Below are positions 1 through 7,192 of a stretch of DNA of 13,868 nucleotides, piece after piece. The DNA is from DATCYZ01 sp036526195 (GTDB lineage Bacteria > Pseudomonadota > Gammaproteobacteria > Burkholderiales > SG8-39): contig DATCYZ010000073.1 of the NCBI GenBank assembly GCA_036526195.1, positions 1 to 13,868 of the forward strand, given 5' to 3'. Both the position numbers and the translations under genes were made by a program. Positions within the stretch are counted from its first letter, which is position 1, and each line of letters begins with the position of its first letter. The notes beneath the pieces are model-generated. The model was not told the origin of the DNA. It did not search any database and saw only the letters and a program-made list of their open reading frames with translations.

Positions 1-823
1 CCATGTCCGAGGAGATCAGCCAGGCGTCGCCGCGCGGATTGCATTCGATCACGTACAGCGTTCCGGTGTCGGCGTCGCGCACGATATCGGTGCCAAGCAG
101 CGGCTGGTCCGGAAACGCGCCGTGCGCACGCCGGGCGAGCGCGATCACGTCCGCGTCGTCGCAGAGCGCGTAGCGCGAGTCTTTCTTGTTCGACACCACG
201 CTGATGCCGCCGCGCGCCTTGAAATCCCAACGCGTGTTGAGCGGCACATAGGCGTGGCTCGCCTCGCAGCGCCAGCACAGCAGCGTCGCGCCGAACAGCG
301 TCACCACGCGGTAGTTCGACGGCCAGCGCCCGGTGTAGATGAAGCGCTGCGCGAGCATCGGCGCCTTGCGCACCGGATGGTCCTCGGGGTATTCGAGCGG
401 ATCGCGCCAGCGCACGCGCCCGGTGCGCTTGATCGCGATCTCGGCACCCTTGCGCCCGAGTTCGGGCTTGACCACCACATAGGGCCCCCAAGCCGCGGGA
501 TCGAGCGCGATGTCCGGCGTGATGCGGATCCAGTCTGGTACCGCCACGCCGTGCCGCGTCAGGGCGTCGTACTGATCGCCTTTCGGATGCTCGAACCCCT
601 GGCAGAGCGCGCCGCGCGGCGGCACGAAGCGCTTGATCGGCATCGGCGATACCGTGAGCGTCGGTTCGTCGGGCGCGAACGGCGCGGGCGGCGCACCCTC
701 GTGCTTGGTGTCGACGACGGTGACGCGGATTCCGGGCGCCTGCGCGGCGATCCGCGTGGCGATCCCGCGGTAGTCCTCGGGATCCTGCTTGGAGCGCTGG
801 TGCACCAGGATCAGGTTCGGCAT
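1..823 (-). CDS. ATP-grasp domain protein, 3' end cut off by the window edge
   Basis: Reading the minus strand from an ATG at 821-823 gives 274 codons without a stop up to position 2, so the C-terminus lies outside the window. An SD-like ACAGG lies a few bases upstream. ATP-grasp signs are clear: the lysine strand VVVKPELGRKG (residues 117-126, K119 and K125), the segment AQRFIYTG (158-165), D246 in LGTDIVRD, and the Mg-binding IECNPRG motif (259-265, E260 and N262). This fold uses ATP to activate a carboxylate as acyl phosphate and join it to an amine or similar nucleophile. Substrates cannot be read from the sequence. No signal peptide is seen, so it should act in the cytosol. It is transcribed divergently from the glycosyltransferase operon and may share its control region, which suggests a common pathway (inference). 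The ATP-grasp assignment is firm; the exact reaction is not. Confidence 0.85.
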   Translation of the reverse strand, partial: MPNLILVHQRSKQDPEDYRGIATRIAAQAPGIRVTVVDTKHEGAPPAPFAPDEPTLTVSPMPIKRFVPPRGALCQGFEHPKGDQYDALTRHGVAVPDWIRITPDIALDPAAWGPYVVVKPELGRKGAEIAIKRTGRVRWRDPLEYPEDHPVRKAPMLAQRFIYTGRWPSNYRVVTLFGATLLCWRCEASHAYVPLNTRWDFKARGGISVVSNKKDSRYALCDDADVIALARRAHGAFPDQPLLGTDIVRDADTGTLYVIECNPRGDAWLISSDM

Positions 824-844
824 GTCGGCGCCTGTCTACCACAG

Positions 845-889
845 GCCGGCCGCAGGTGCTCGGCGCCAGTTCCCGGACGGGCGGCCGGC
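845..889. repeat. 9-bp perfect inverted repeat in the divergent intergenic region
   Basis: GCCGGCCGC at 845-853 is matched by its reverse complement GCGGCCGGC at 881-889, with 27 bases between them. It lies between the divergent start at 823 and the possible -35 box at 890, where an operator or a 5'-leader hairpin for the minus-strand gene could sit. Both arms are pure G+C in a very G+C-rich genome, so chance is a real alternative. Confidence 0.25.
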
Positions 890-918
890 TTGCATCAATC
901 CGGTCAGCCAACGAGAAT
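890..918 (+). promoter_or_regulatory. Possible sigma-70-type promoter for the ten-gene operon
   Basis: TTGCAT at 890-895 and GAGAAT at 913-918 are separated by exactly 17 bases. They match the -35 and -10 consensus at 3 of 6 and 4 of 6 positions. The stretch about 890-918 is the least G+C-rich part of the 189-base divergent gap. Transcription starting near 925 would give a leader of about 88 bases before the ATG at 1013. This is a pattern match only. Confidence 0.3.
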
Positions 919-1001
919 CCGGGCTGGTCAGCGGGGCGCGGCAGGGAGGCAGCGCCTCACCTGCTGTGGTGCGCCCGGCCTGCCGGCGCCCGCAGAGTCC
1001 C

Positions 1002-1008
1002 GGGGAGG
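1002..1008 (+). promoter_or_regulatory. Strong ribosome binding site that fixes the start at 1013
   Basis: GGGGAGG at 1002-1008 lies 4 bases before the ATG at 1013. It is the strongest Shine-Dalgarno sequence near any start in the window. It supports 1013 as the start of the first operon gene, although the frame stays open far upstream. Confidence 0.7.
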
Positions 1009-1012
1009 TTCG

Positions 1013-2239
1013 ATGCCGAAACAAGACAAGAACGGCCGCATCCTGATCTACAGCCACGACACGTTCGGCCTGGGCCATCTGCGGCGCTGCCGGACCATCG
1101 CCCACGCGCTGGTGGACCGCTTCAAGAACCTGTCGGTGCTGATCCTGTCGGGCTCGCCGATCATCGGCAGCTTCGATTTCCGCTCCCGGGTCGATTTCGT
1201 GCGCATTCCCGGCGTGGTCAAGCTGCGCAACGGCGAATACACCTCGCTCAACCTGCACATCGACGTCGACGAGATGCTCAAGCTGCGCGGCTCGATCATC
1301 CGCCACACCGCCGAGATGTTCGAGCCCGACCTGTTCATCGTCGACAAGGAACCCTCGGGGCTGCGCGGCGAGGTGCTCGAAACCCTCGAGATGCTGAAGG
1401 CGCGCGGCTGCCGCCTGATCCTCGGCCTGCGCGACGTCATGGACGAACCGCGGCTGCTGGTGCCCGAATGGAAGCGCAAGAACGTGCTGCCGGCGCTGCG
1501 CGACCTGTATGACGAGATCTGGGTCTACGGCCTGCCGCAGATCTGCGACCCGCTCGAGGGCATGTCGCTGCCGGTGCGGGTGCGCCAGAAGATGGTCTAC
1601 ACCGGCTACCTGCCGCGCACCGTGTCCACCGAGGGCGCGCCGCCGCGGCTGCCCGAGATCACCAGGAAACCCTACCTGCTGGTCACCACCGGCGGCGGCG
1701 GCGACGGCGAGGGCCTGATCGAATGGGTACTGCGCGCCTACGAGCACGACCCGCTTCTGCCCTACCCGGCCCTGCTGGTGCTCGGGCCGTTCATGGCGCC
1801 GGAGCGGCAGGCGGAATTCATGGACCGCGCCGCGAAGCTCAAGCGCGTCGATGCGATCACCTTCCACAACCACCTCGAGACCCTGGTCGCCGGCGCCGCC
1901 GGCGTGGTCGCGATGGGCGGCTACAACACCTTCTGCGAAGCCCTGTCGCTCGACAAGCGCGCGCTGCTGGTGCCGCGCACCGAGCCGCGGCTCGAGCAGT
2001 ACATCCGCGTCTCGCGCGCCGCGCGGCTCGGGCTGGTGAGCATGCTGGCCGACGACGGCCGCTACGATCCCGCCGTGATGGCGGCGGCGCTGCGCCACCT
2101 GCCGCGGCAGAACCGCCCCTCCGACATCGTCGTCCCCGGCCTGCTGGAGGGCCTGGCGAACGTCGGCCGCCTGGTGGATCCCTGGATCGACGAGACCGTG
2201 GAGCAGACCGAGGCCTCGCCGGTGTCGCGCATTGCGTGA
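1013..2239 (+). CDS. MurG-like glycosyltransferase (COG4671 type), first operon gene
   Basis: A 408-residue GT-B type transferase. The N-terminal domain begins with a Rossmann strand (RILIYSHD, 9-16) and the loop FGLGHLRRC (18-26), the counterpart of the acceptor-site glycine/histidine loop of MurG-type enzymes. The linker carries LRDVMDEPR (139-147) and YTGYLPR (196-202). The C-terminal half resembles GT28: TTGGGGDG (225-232), MGGYNTFCEAL (301-311) and PRTEPRLEQ (321-329), which fits a nucleotide-sugar pocket. Enzymes of this kind move a sugar from a UDP-sugar to an acceptor; donor and acceptor are unknown here. There is no signal peptide or membrane segment, so it is cytosolic or peripheral. 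ATG 1013 is chosen for its GGGGAGG site. The open frame reaching back to about 122 is antisense to the ATP-grasp gene. The gene at 5253-6425 is a paralog with the same motif order. Confidence 0.85.
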   Translation: MPKQDKNGRILIYSHDTFGLGHLRRCRTIAHALVDRFKNLSVLILSGSPIIGSFDFRSRVDFVRIPGVVKLRNGEYTSLNLHIDVDEMLKLRGSIIRHTAEMFEPDLFIVDKEPSGLRGEVLETLEMLKARGCRLILGLRDVMDEPRLLVPEWKRKNVLPALRDLYDEIWVYGLPQICDPLEGMSLPVRVRQKMVYTGYLPRTVSTEGAPPRLPEITRKPYLLVTTGGGGDGEGLIEWVLRAYEHDPLLPYPALLVLGPFMAPERQAEFMDRAAKLKRVDAITFHNHLETLVAGAAGVVAMGGYNTFCEALSLDKRALLVPRTEPRLEQYIRVSRAARLGLVSMLADDGRYDPAVMAAALRHLPRQNRPSDIVVPGLLEGLANVGRLVDPWIDETVEQTEASPVSRIA

Positions 2240-3491
2240 GCCCTCCGACGCACGCCGCGTCGCGTTCGTCCTCAAGGGGTATCCGCGGCTTTCGGAGACC
2301 TTCATCGCCCAGGAGATCGCCGGCCTCGAGCAGCGCGGCCTCGACATCCTGATCGTCTCGCTGCGCCAGCCGACCGACGCGCGCACCCACCCGGTGCACG
2401 CGACGATCCGCGCCCGCGTGCACTACCTTCCCGAGTACCTCTACCAGGGCCTGCCGCGCCTGCTGCGCGCCTGGTGGCGGCTGCGCCGCCGGCCCGGCTA
2501 CGCCGCGGCGCGCGCGCTGTGGTGGCGCGACCTGCGGCGCGACCCGACGCCGAACCGCGGCCGCCGCTTCGGGCAGGCGCTGGTGCTGGCCGCCGAACTG
2601 CCCGCCGGCATCGGCCGGCTGCACGCGCATTTCCTGCACACCCCGGCCTCGGTGACGCGCTACGCCGCCATGATCCTCGGCCTGCCCTGGAGCGGCTCGG
2701 CCCACGCCAAGGACATCTGGACCACGCCCGAGTGGGAAAAGCGCGAGAAGCTCGCCGACTGCGACTGGCTGGTGACCTGCACCGAGACCAACCGCGCGCA
2801 CCTCGCCGCGCTCGCGCCCCCGGGGCGCGTCGAGCGCCTGTACCACGGCATCGACTTCACGCGCTTTCCGGCGCCGCCGGCGACGCGCGCGGCACGCGAT
2901 GGCCGCAGCGCCGGGGGCGCGGTCGTCATCCTCACGGTCGGCCGGATGGTCGAGAAGAAAGGCACCGACGTGCTGCTGGAAGCGCTCGCCCGGTTGCCGG
3001 CGGACCTGCACTGGCGGCTGGTGCATGTCGGCGGCGGGCCGCTGCGCGCGAAGCTGGAACAGCGCGCGCAGGCCCTCGGCATCGCCGCCCGCGTCGACTG
3101 GCGCGGCGCCCTGACCCAGGACCGCCTGCTCGAGGCCTGCCGCGCCGCGGACCTGTTCGCGCTGGCCAGCCGGGTCGCGCGCGACGGCGACCGCGACGGC
3201 CTGCCGAACGTGCTGATGGAAGCGCAGAGCCAGCGCCTCGCCTGCGTTGCGACGCAGGTTTCCGCGATCCCGGAACTGATCGAGGACGGCCGCACCGGGG
3301 TGCTGGTGCCGCCGGAGGACCCGGCGGCCCTCGCCGCGGCGCTCGAGGCCCTGATCCGCGATCCCGCGCGGCGCAATGCGTTCGGCGAGGCCGGGGCGCA
3401 ACGGGTGCGCGAGGGCTTCGACTGCGAGCGCAACCTCGATCGCCTCGCGCTGCGCTTCGGCCTGCCGGCGCCCGTGGCCGTTGCCGCCTGA
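2232..3491 (+). CDS. GT4-family glycosyltransferase (GT-B fold)
   Basis: A 419-residue transferase starting at TTG 2232, inside the last codons of the previous gene (8-base overlap). No ATG or GTG lies in frame before the conserved N-terminus, FVLKGYPRLSETFIAQEI (12-29), which is typical of GT4 enzymes acting on extracellular or colanic-type polysaccharide precursors. The acceptor side shows HAHFLHTPAS (131-140) and SAHAKDIW (156-163). The donor side shows ILTVGRMVEKKGTDVLLEAL (233-252; R238, K242/K243) and DGLPNVLMEAQ (322-332), where D322 and E330 form a D-x7-E version of the usual E-x7-E nucleotide-sugar motif. TGVLVPPED (355-363) closes the domain. GT4 enzymes retain the anomeric configuration and use nucleotide sugars. 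Substrate unknown. Soluble, cytosolic or membrane-associated. Length is normal. Confidence 0.88.
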   Translation: MREPSDARRVAFVLKGYPRLSETFIAQEIAGLEQRGLDILIVSLRQPTDARTHPVHATIRARVHYLPEYLYQGLPRLLRAWWRLRRRPGYAAARALWWRDLRRDPTPNRGRRFGQALVLAAELPAGIGRLHAHFLHTPASVTRYAAMILGLPWSGSAHAKDIWTTPEWEKREKLADCDWLVTCTETNRAHLAALAPPGRVERLYHGIDFTRFPAPPATRAARDGRSAGGAVVILTVGRMVEKKGTDVLLEALARLPADLHWRLVHVGGGPLRAKLEQRAQALGIAARVDWRGALTQDRLLEACRAADLFALASRVARDGDRDGLPNVLMEAQSQRLACVATQVSAIPELIEDGRTGVLVPPEDPAALAAALEALIRDPARRNAFGEAGAQRVREGFDCERNLDRLALRFGLPAPVAVAA

Positions 3492-3493
3492 GC

Positions 3494-4651
3494 ATGCGCA
3501 TCGCCTTCTACGCCCCGCTCAAGTCCCCCTCGCACGGCACGCCCTCGGGCGACCGCCGCGTCGCGGCGCTGCTGATGCAGGCGCTCGCGCAGGGCGGCCA
3601 CCGGGTGGAACTCGCCTCCACCTTCCGCAGCTTCGACGGCCAGGGCGACCCGGCGCGGCAGGCCGGCCTGCGCGCGCAGGGCGAGGCGCTCGGGCGGCAG
3701 ATGGCGCAGGCCTGGCGCGACGGGCCCGCCGCGGCGCAGCCCGAACTCTGGGTCACCTACCACGTGTACTACAAGGCGCCCGACTGGCTCGGGCCGGTGG
3801 CGAGCGCGGCGCTCGGCATTCCCTACGTGATCGCCGAACCCTCGCATGCGCCGAAGCGCGCGCACGGGCCCTGGGCGATCGGCCACGCGGGCACCGAGGC
3901 CGCGATCCGCGGCGCCGACCTGCTGCTGCCGCCGGCGCGCTACGACATCGAATGCCTCGAGGCGCTTGCACCGCGGGAGCGCATCGTCTGGCTGCCGCCG
4001 TTCCTCGACAGCGGCCTGCACGTCGCCGCGCGCGCGCAGCGCGCCACGCACCGGGCCGCGCTCGCCGCGCAGCACGGCCTCGACCCGGCGCGCCCCTGGC
4101 TGTGCACCGTCGCCATGATGCGCGAGGGCGACAAGCTGGCTTCGTACCGTGCGCTGGCGCAGGCGCTCGCGCTGCTGCGTGAAACCGACTGGCACTTGCT
4201 GGTCGCGGGCGACGGCCCCGCGCGCGCGGCGGTGGAAGCCGCGTTCGCCGACCAGCCGGCGGGTCGCGTGCGCTTCCTCGGCGCGCTCTCGGCGGTGCAA
4301 CTGGCTGCGGTCTATGCCGCGAGCAACCTGTACGTCTGGCCGGCGGTGAACGAGGCCTACGGCATGGCGCCGCTGGAGGCGCAGGCGGCCGGCCTGCCGG
4401 TCGTTTCCTGCGCCACGCGCGGCGTGCCCGACGTGGTGTGCCACGGGCGCACCGGCATTCTGGTGCCGTCCGGCGACGCGCCCGCGTTCGCCGCCGCAGT
4501 GCGCAGCCTGCTCGAGGACCCCGACCTGCGCGCGCGCTATGGCACGGCCGCGGCCGGTTTCGCCGCGGGCGAGCGCACCGTCGAGGCCGCCTCGACGCTG
4601 CTGGAGGGCGCGCTGGCACGCCTCGGCGGCGCGCGCCCGCACGCAGCGTGA
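3494..4651 (+). CDS. GT4-family glycosyltransferase, second copy, more divergent
   Basis: A 385-residue GT-B transferase starting at ATG 3494, two bases after the previous stop. The N-terminus MRIAFYAPLKSPSHGTPSGD (1-20) has the glycine-rich acceptor loop of the fold. The acceptor domain contains VTYHVYYKAPDWLG (87-100) and AEPSHAPKRA (114-123). The donor domain shows R210 and K214 in MMREGDK (208-214), LLVAGDGP (235-242), the complete E-x7-E motif NEAYGMAPLEAQAAG (286-300; E287, E295) and GRTGILVPSGD (318-328). All catalytic landmarks are present, so it should be active. It shares only the family motifs with the GT4 gene just upstream, so the two probably add different sugars or act on different acceptors (inference). 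It overlaps the next gene through GTGA. No signal peptide is seen. Confidence 0.85.
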   Translation: MRIAFYAPLKSPSHGTPSGDRRVAALLMQALAQGGHRVELASTFRSFDGQGDPARQAGLRAQGEALGRQMAQAWRDGPAAAQPELWVTYHVYYKAPDWLGPVASAALGIPYVIAEPSHAPKRAHGPWAIGHAGTEAAIRGADLLLPPARYDIECLEALAPRERIVWLPPFLDSGLHVAARAQRATHRAALAAQHGLDPARPWLCTVAMMREGDKLASYRALAQALALLRETDWHLLVAGDGPARAAVEAAFADQPAGRVRFLGALSAVQLAAVYAASNLYVWPAVNEAYGMAPLEAQAAGLPVVSCATRGVPDVVCHGRTGILVPSGDAPAFAAAVRSLLEDPDLRARYGTAAAGFAAGERTVEAASTLLEGALARLGGARPHAA

Positions 4652-5256
4652 CCCGGCTCGTGCTCCTGCGCCACGGCGAGACCGACTGGTCGCGCGACAA
4701 GCGCATCCAGGGTCGCAGCGACATCGCGCTCTCGCCCGCGGCACGCGCGACGCTGCCGGGCCTGCGCGTGCCCGCTCGCCTCGGCATCCGGCAGGCGTGG
4801 ACCAGCCCGCTGGCGCGCTGCACCGAGACCGCGGCACTGCTCGGCTGGCCCGATGCGCGCCGCGACGATCGCCTTGCCGAGATGCGCTGGGGCGACTGGG
4901 AAGGCCGGCGCCTCGCCGACCTGCGCGCCGAAGGCGTCGCGGCGATGCAGGCGAACGAGGCCCGCGGCCTCGACTTCCGGCCCGCGGGCGGCGAGTCGCC
5001 GCGCGAGGTGATGGCGCGACTGCGGCCCTGGCTCGCCGAGGTCGCGCAACGCGACGTGCCCACGCTTGCGTTCAGCCATCGCGGCGTGATCCGCGCGCTG
5101 CTGGCGCTCGCCTGCGGCTGGGACATGCGCGACAAGCCGCCGGTGCGCCTGCAATGGGACGCGCTGCACGGCTTCGAGCTCGCGCCCGACGGCACGCCGG
5201 CGCCGGGCGAAGTCAACCTCCCGCTCGAGCGGCGCGACGCGCAGGCCTCCGCATGA
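4648..5256 (+). CDS. Histidine phosphatase (phosphoglycerate-mutase-like superfamily)
   Basis: A 202-residue protein starting with GTG 4648, which overlaps the upstream stop as GTGA; the conserved N-terminus begins right after it. LVLLRHGETDWSRDKRIQGR (4-23) is the hallmark: H9 should become phosphohistidine, with R8. R57 in SPLARCTET (53-61), E78 in EMRWGDWEG (78-86) and H144 in SHRGV (143-147) complete the catalytic pocket. The family removes phosphate from small molecules; relatives include CobC-type phosphatases and glucosyl-3-phosphoglycerate phosphatase. Lying between glycosyltransferase genes, it may dephosphorylate a sugar phosphate or a phosphorylated glycosyl acceptor made by its neighbours (inference). 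An unrelated metabolic phosphatase carried along in the operon is possible, but the overlaps on both sides argue for a pathway role. Length is normal and no residue appears missing. Confidence 0.88.
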   Translation: MTRLVLLRHGETDWSRDKRIQGRSDIALSPAARATLPGLRVPARLGIRQAWTSPLARCTETAALLGWPDARRDDRLAEMRWGDWEGRRLADLRAEGVAAMQANEARGLDFRPAGGESPREVMARLRPWLAEVAQRDVPTLAFSHRGVIRALLALACGWDMRDKPPVRLQWDALHGFELAPDGTPAPGEVNLPLERRDAQASA

Positions 5257-6425
5257 GCGCGCGCCGCGTCTTCCTCTACGTCCAGCACCTGCTCGGGGTC
5301 GGCCACCTCAAGCGCGCGATGACGCTGGCCGCCGCGCTCGCGGAACACGGGCTCGAGGTGACGCTCGCGAGCGGCGGCTTCGCACCGCCCGACGCGCCGG
5401 CACCGGGCGTGCGCTGGGTGCAGTTGCCCGCGGCCGGCACCGCGGACACCGGTTTCTCGACGCTGGTCGATGCCGCAGGACGGCCGGTCGACGATGCCTG
5501 GAAGGCCGCGCGCAGCGCGGCCCTGCTCGCCGCCTGGCGTGACGCGGACCCCGACGTGCTGATCGTCGAGCTGTTCCCCTTCGGCAGGCGCATGATGCGC
5601 TTCGAGTTGCTGCCGCTGCTCGAGGCGGCGCGCGCCGCGCCGCGCCCGCCGGTGATCGTCTGCTCGGTGCGCGACCTGCTCGGCGGGAAGATCGAGCGCG
5701 CGCGCCACGAGAAGATCGCCGCGCAGGTCGAGGCCCACTTCGACCATGTGCTGGTGCACGGCGATCCCGCGGTGGTGCCCTTCGAGCGCACCTTCCTGTG
5801 CACCGGGCGCATCGCCGGGCGCATCGCCTATACCGGCTACATCGTCGATGCGCGGCTGGCGACGCACGGGGATCCCGACGCGGGCCGCGACGAGGTGATC
5901 GTCTCGGCGGGCGGCGGTGCGGTCGGCGCGCGCCTGCTCGACGCCGCGATCCGCGCCCGCCCGCTCACCGCGCTCGCGCAGCGCACCTGGCGCGTGCTCG
6001 CCGGGGTCAACCTGCCGGACGCGGACTTCGCGGCACTGCAGGCGCGCATCGCGCAGGCGGGCGAAGGCCGGGTGATCCTCGAGCGTTCGCGCCGCGACTT
6101 CACCGTGCTGCTGAAGAACGGTTTCCTGTCCATCAGCCAGGTCGGCTACAACACCACCATGGAACTGCTGCAGGCCGGCATCCGCGCCGTCGGCGTGCCC
6201 TTCGCCGCGGGCGCCGAGATCGAGCAGACGCTGCGCGCGCGGCTGCTCGCCGCGCGCGGCCTGCTCGAGCTGCTCGAGGAGCGCGCGCTGTCGCCCGCGG
6301 CGCTGGCCGCGGCCGTCGATCGCGCGGCCGCGCGCGCGCCCGCCGCACGGGCGGCGATCGACCTCAGCGGGGCGGCACGCAGCGCGGCGCTGATCGCCGG
6401 CTGGGCGCAGGCGCGCAGTCGATGA
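5253..6425 (+). CDS. MurG-like glycosyltransferase (COG4671 type), second paralog
   Basis: A 390-residue paralog of the first operon gene, started at ATG 5253 in an ATGA overlap. The motifs run in the same order and at similar spacing: YVQHLLGVGHLKRAM (9-23), CSVRDLLGGK (137-146), YTGYIVDAR (193-201), SAGGGAVG (218-225), SQVGYNTTMELL (295-306) and AGAEIEQTLRAR (319-330). The GY-N-T segment and the later E-Q segment match the UDP-sugar-binding face of MurG/GT28 enzymes. Outside these motifs the two proteins differ strongly, so this is an old duplication and not a recent one. Two such enzymes suggest two consecutive or alternative transfer steps with related donors (inference). No signal peptide is seen. 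The C-terminus (about 340-390) is alanine- and arginine-rich and low in complexity. Substrate unknown. Confidence 0.83.
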   Translation: MSARRVFLYVQHLLGVGHLKRAMTLAAALAEHGLEVTLASGGFAPPDAPAPGVRWVQLPAAGTADTGFSTLVDAAGRPVDDAWKAARSAALLAAWRDADPDVLIVELFPFGRRMMRFELLPLLEAARAAPRPPVIVCSVRDLLGGKIERARHEKIAAQVEAHFDHVLVHGDPAVVPFERTFLCTGRIAGRIAYTGYIVDARLATHGDPDAGRDEVIVSAGGGAVGARLLDAAIRARPLTALAQRTWRVLAGVNLPDADFAALQARIAQAGEGRVILERSRRDFTVLLKNGFLSISQVGYNTTMELLQAGIRAVGVPFAAGAEIEQTLRARLLAARGLLELLEERALSPAALAAAVDRAAARAPAARAAIDLSGAARSAALIAGWAQARSR

Positions 6426-7192
6426 GCGACGACGCAGACTGGCAGGCTTTCGGGGCGGAACTGGCGCGCTGGCAGGCCGCGGGCCGGGTCGTCGAGTTCT
6501 GGTGGCGCGACGACGACGCCACGGCGCCCACGGACGCGCTGGACCGGCTCACCGCGCTCGGCGCGCGGCACGGCATTCCGCTGACGCTCGCCGTCATCCC
6601 GCAGGCCAGCGTCGCCGCGCTGTTCGAGGCGACCGAGGGCATCGACTTCATCCAGCACGGCAGCGACCATCGCAACCGTGCCGGCGCCGGCGCGAAGAAG
6701 ACGGAGTTCCCGGCGCAGGAGGACCCTGCCGCGGCCCTCGGGCGATTGCGCGACGCGCGCCTGCGCCTCGAGGCCCTGTCCTCGGGTCGCGCCCTGCCGG
6801 TGCTCGCCCCGCCGTGGAACCGGCTGCACCCCGGGCTTGCCACCCGGCTTGCCGAGGCCGGCCTGCGCGGGCTCAGCCGCTTCCAGGCGCGCGGCCCCGA
6901 GGGTATTCCGGGCTTGACCCAGGTCAACACGCACATCGACCTGATCGCGTGGCGCGGCGACCGCGGCTTCGCCGGCAGCGCGCAGGTGCTGGCGCAGGCC
7001 TGCGCGCACCTCGAGGCACGACGCCTCGGCACGGCGAGCCCGGACGAGCCGACCGGCTGGCTCTCGCACCATGCGGTGCACGACGCCGCGACCTGGGATT
7101 TCCTCGAGGCCCTCTTCGCGCGCACCGCCGGGCGCGACGGGGTGCGCTGGCGCCGCGCCGCGGACTTGTTCCCGCCCGCGCCCGGACCGTGA
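6422..7192 (+). CDS. Polysaccharide-deacetylase-like protein (NodB/CE4 fold), cytosolic
   Basis: A 256-residue protein started at ATG 6422 in an ATGA overlap. Motifs of the metal-dependent NodB-homology deacetylases can be followed: the aspartate motif WWRDDDATAP (27-36), the H-x3-H metal site QHGSDHRN (78-85; H79, H83), APPWNR (129-134) in the place of the R-x-P-x motif, and LSHHAVHD (214-221) supplying the late histidine. IPLTLAVIPQ (52-61) is the strand usually found between the first two motifs. The family removes acetyl groups from N-acetyl sugars. Unlike secreted chitin or peptidoglycan deacetylases, it has no signal peptide or membrane anchor, so a soluble sugar intermediate is the likely substrate (inference). 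Motif 3 is not canonical, and the activity could differ from plain N-deacetylation. It follows the second MurG-like gene and may act on its product. Confidence 0.8.
   Translation: MSDDADWQAFGAELARWQAAGRVVEFWWRDDDATAPTDALDRLTALGARHGIPLTLAVIPQASVAALFEATEGIDFIQHGSDHRNRAGAGAKKTEFPAQEDPAAALGRLRDARLRLEALSSGRALPVLAPPWNRLHPGLATRLAEAGLRGLSRFQARGPEGIPGLTQVNTHIDLIAWRGDRGFAGSAQVLAQACAHLEARRLGTASPDEPTGWLSHHAVHDAATWDFLEALFARTAGRDGVRWRRAADLFPPAPGP

Noticed and set aside
122..1012. Open frame that would extend the first glycosyltransferase by about 297 residues at its N-terminus
   Set aside because: It lies antisense to the ATP-grasp gene, is rich in arginine and alanine as shadow frames of G+C-rich genes are, and has no family motif. 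GGGGAGG just before ATG 1013 marks the real start.
836..2386. Long minus-strand open frame (over 500 codons) opposite the first glycosyltransferase
   Set aside because: It mirrors the codon pattern of the plus-strand gene and has low-complexity H/R/Q/A-rich translation without motifs. Stops are rare in such G+C-rich antisense frames.
2660..5867. Two overlapping minus-strand open frames of about 700 codons each
   Set aside because: Both lie antisense to well-supported genes with intact catalytic motifs. Their translations are low-complexity and arginine-rich.
1013..7192. Reading the sugar genes as a standard capsule or O-antigen locus
   Set aside because: No Wzx, Wzy, Wzz, ABC-2 exporter, initiating sugar-phosphate transferase or nucleotide-sugar synthesis gene is present in the window. 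The possibility stays open only beyond the left edge.
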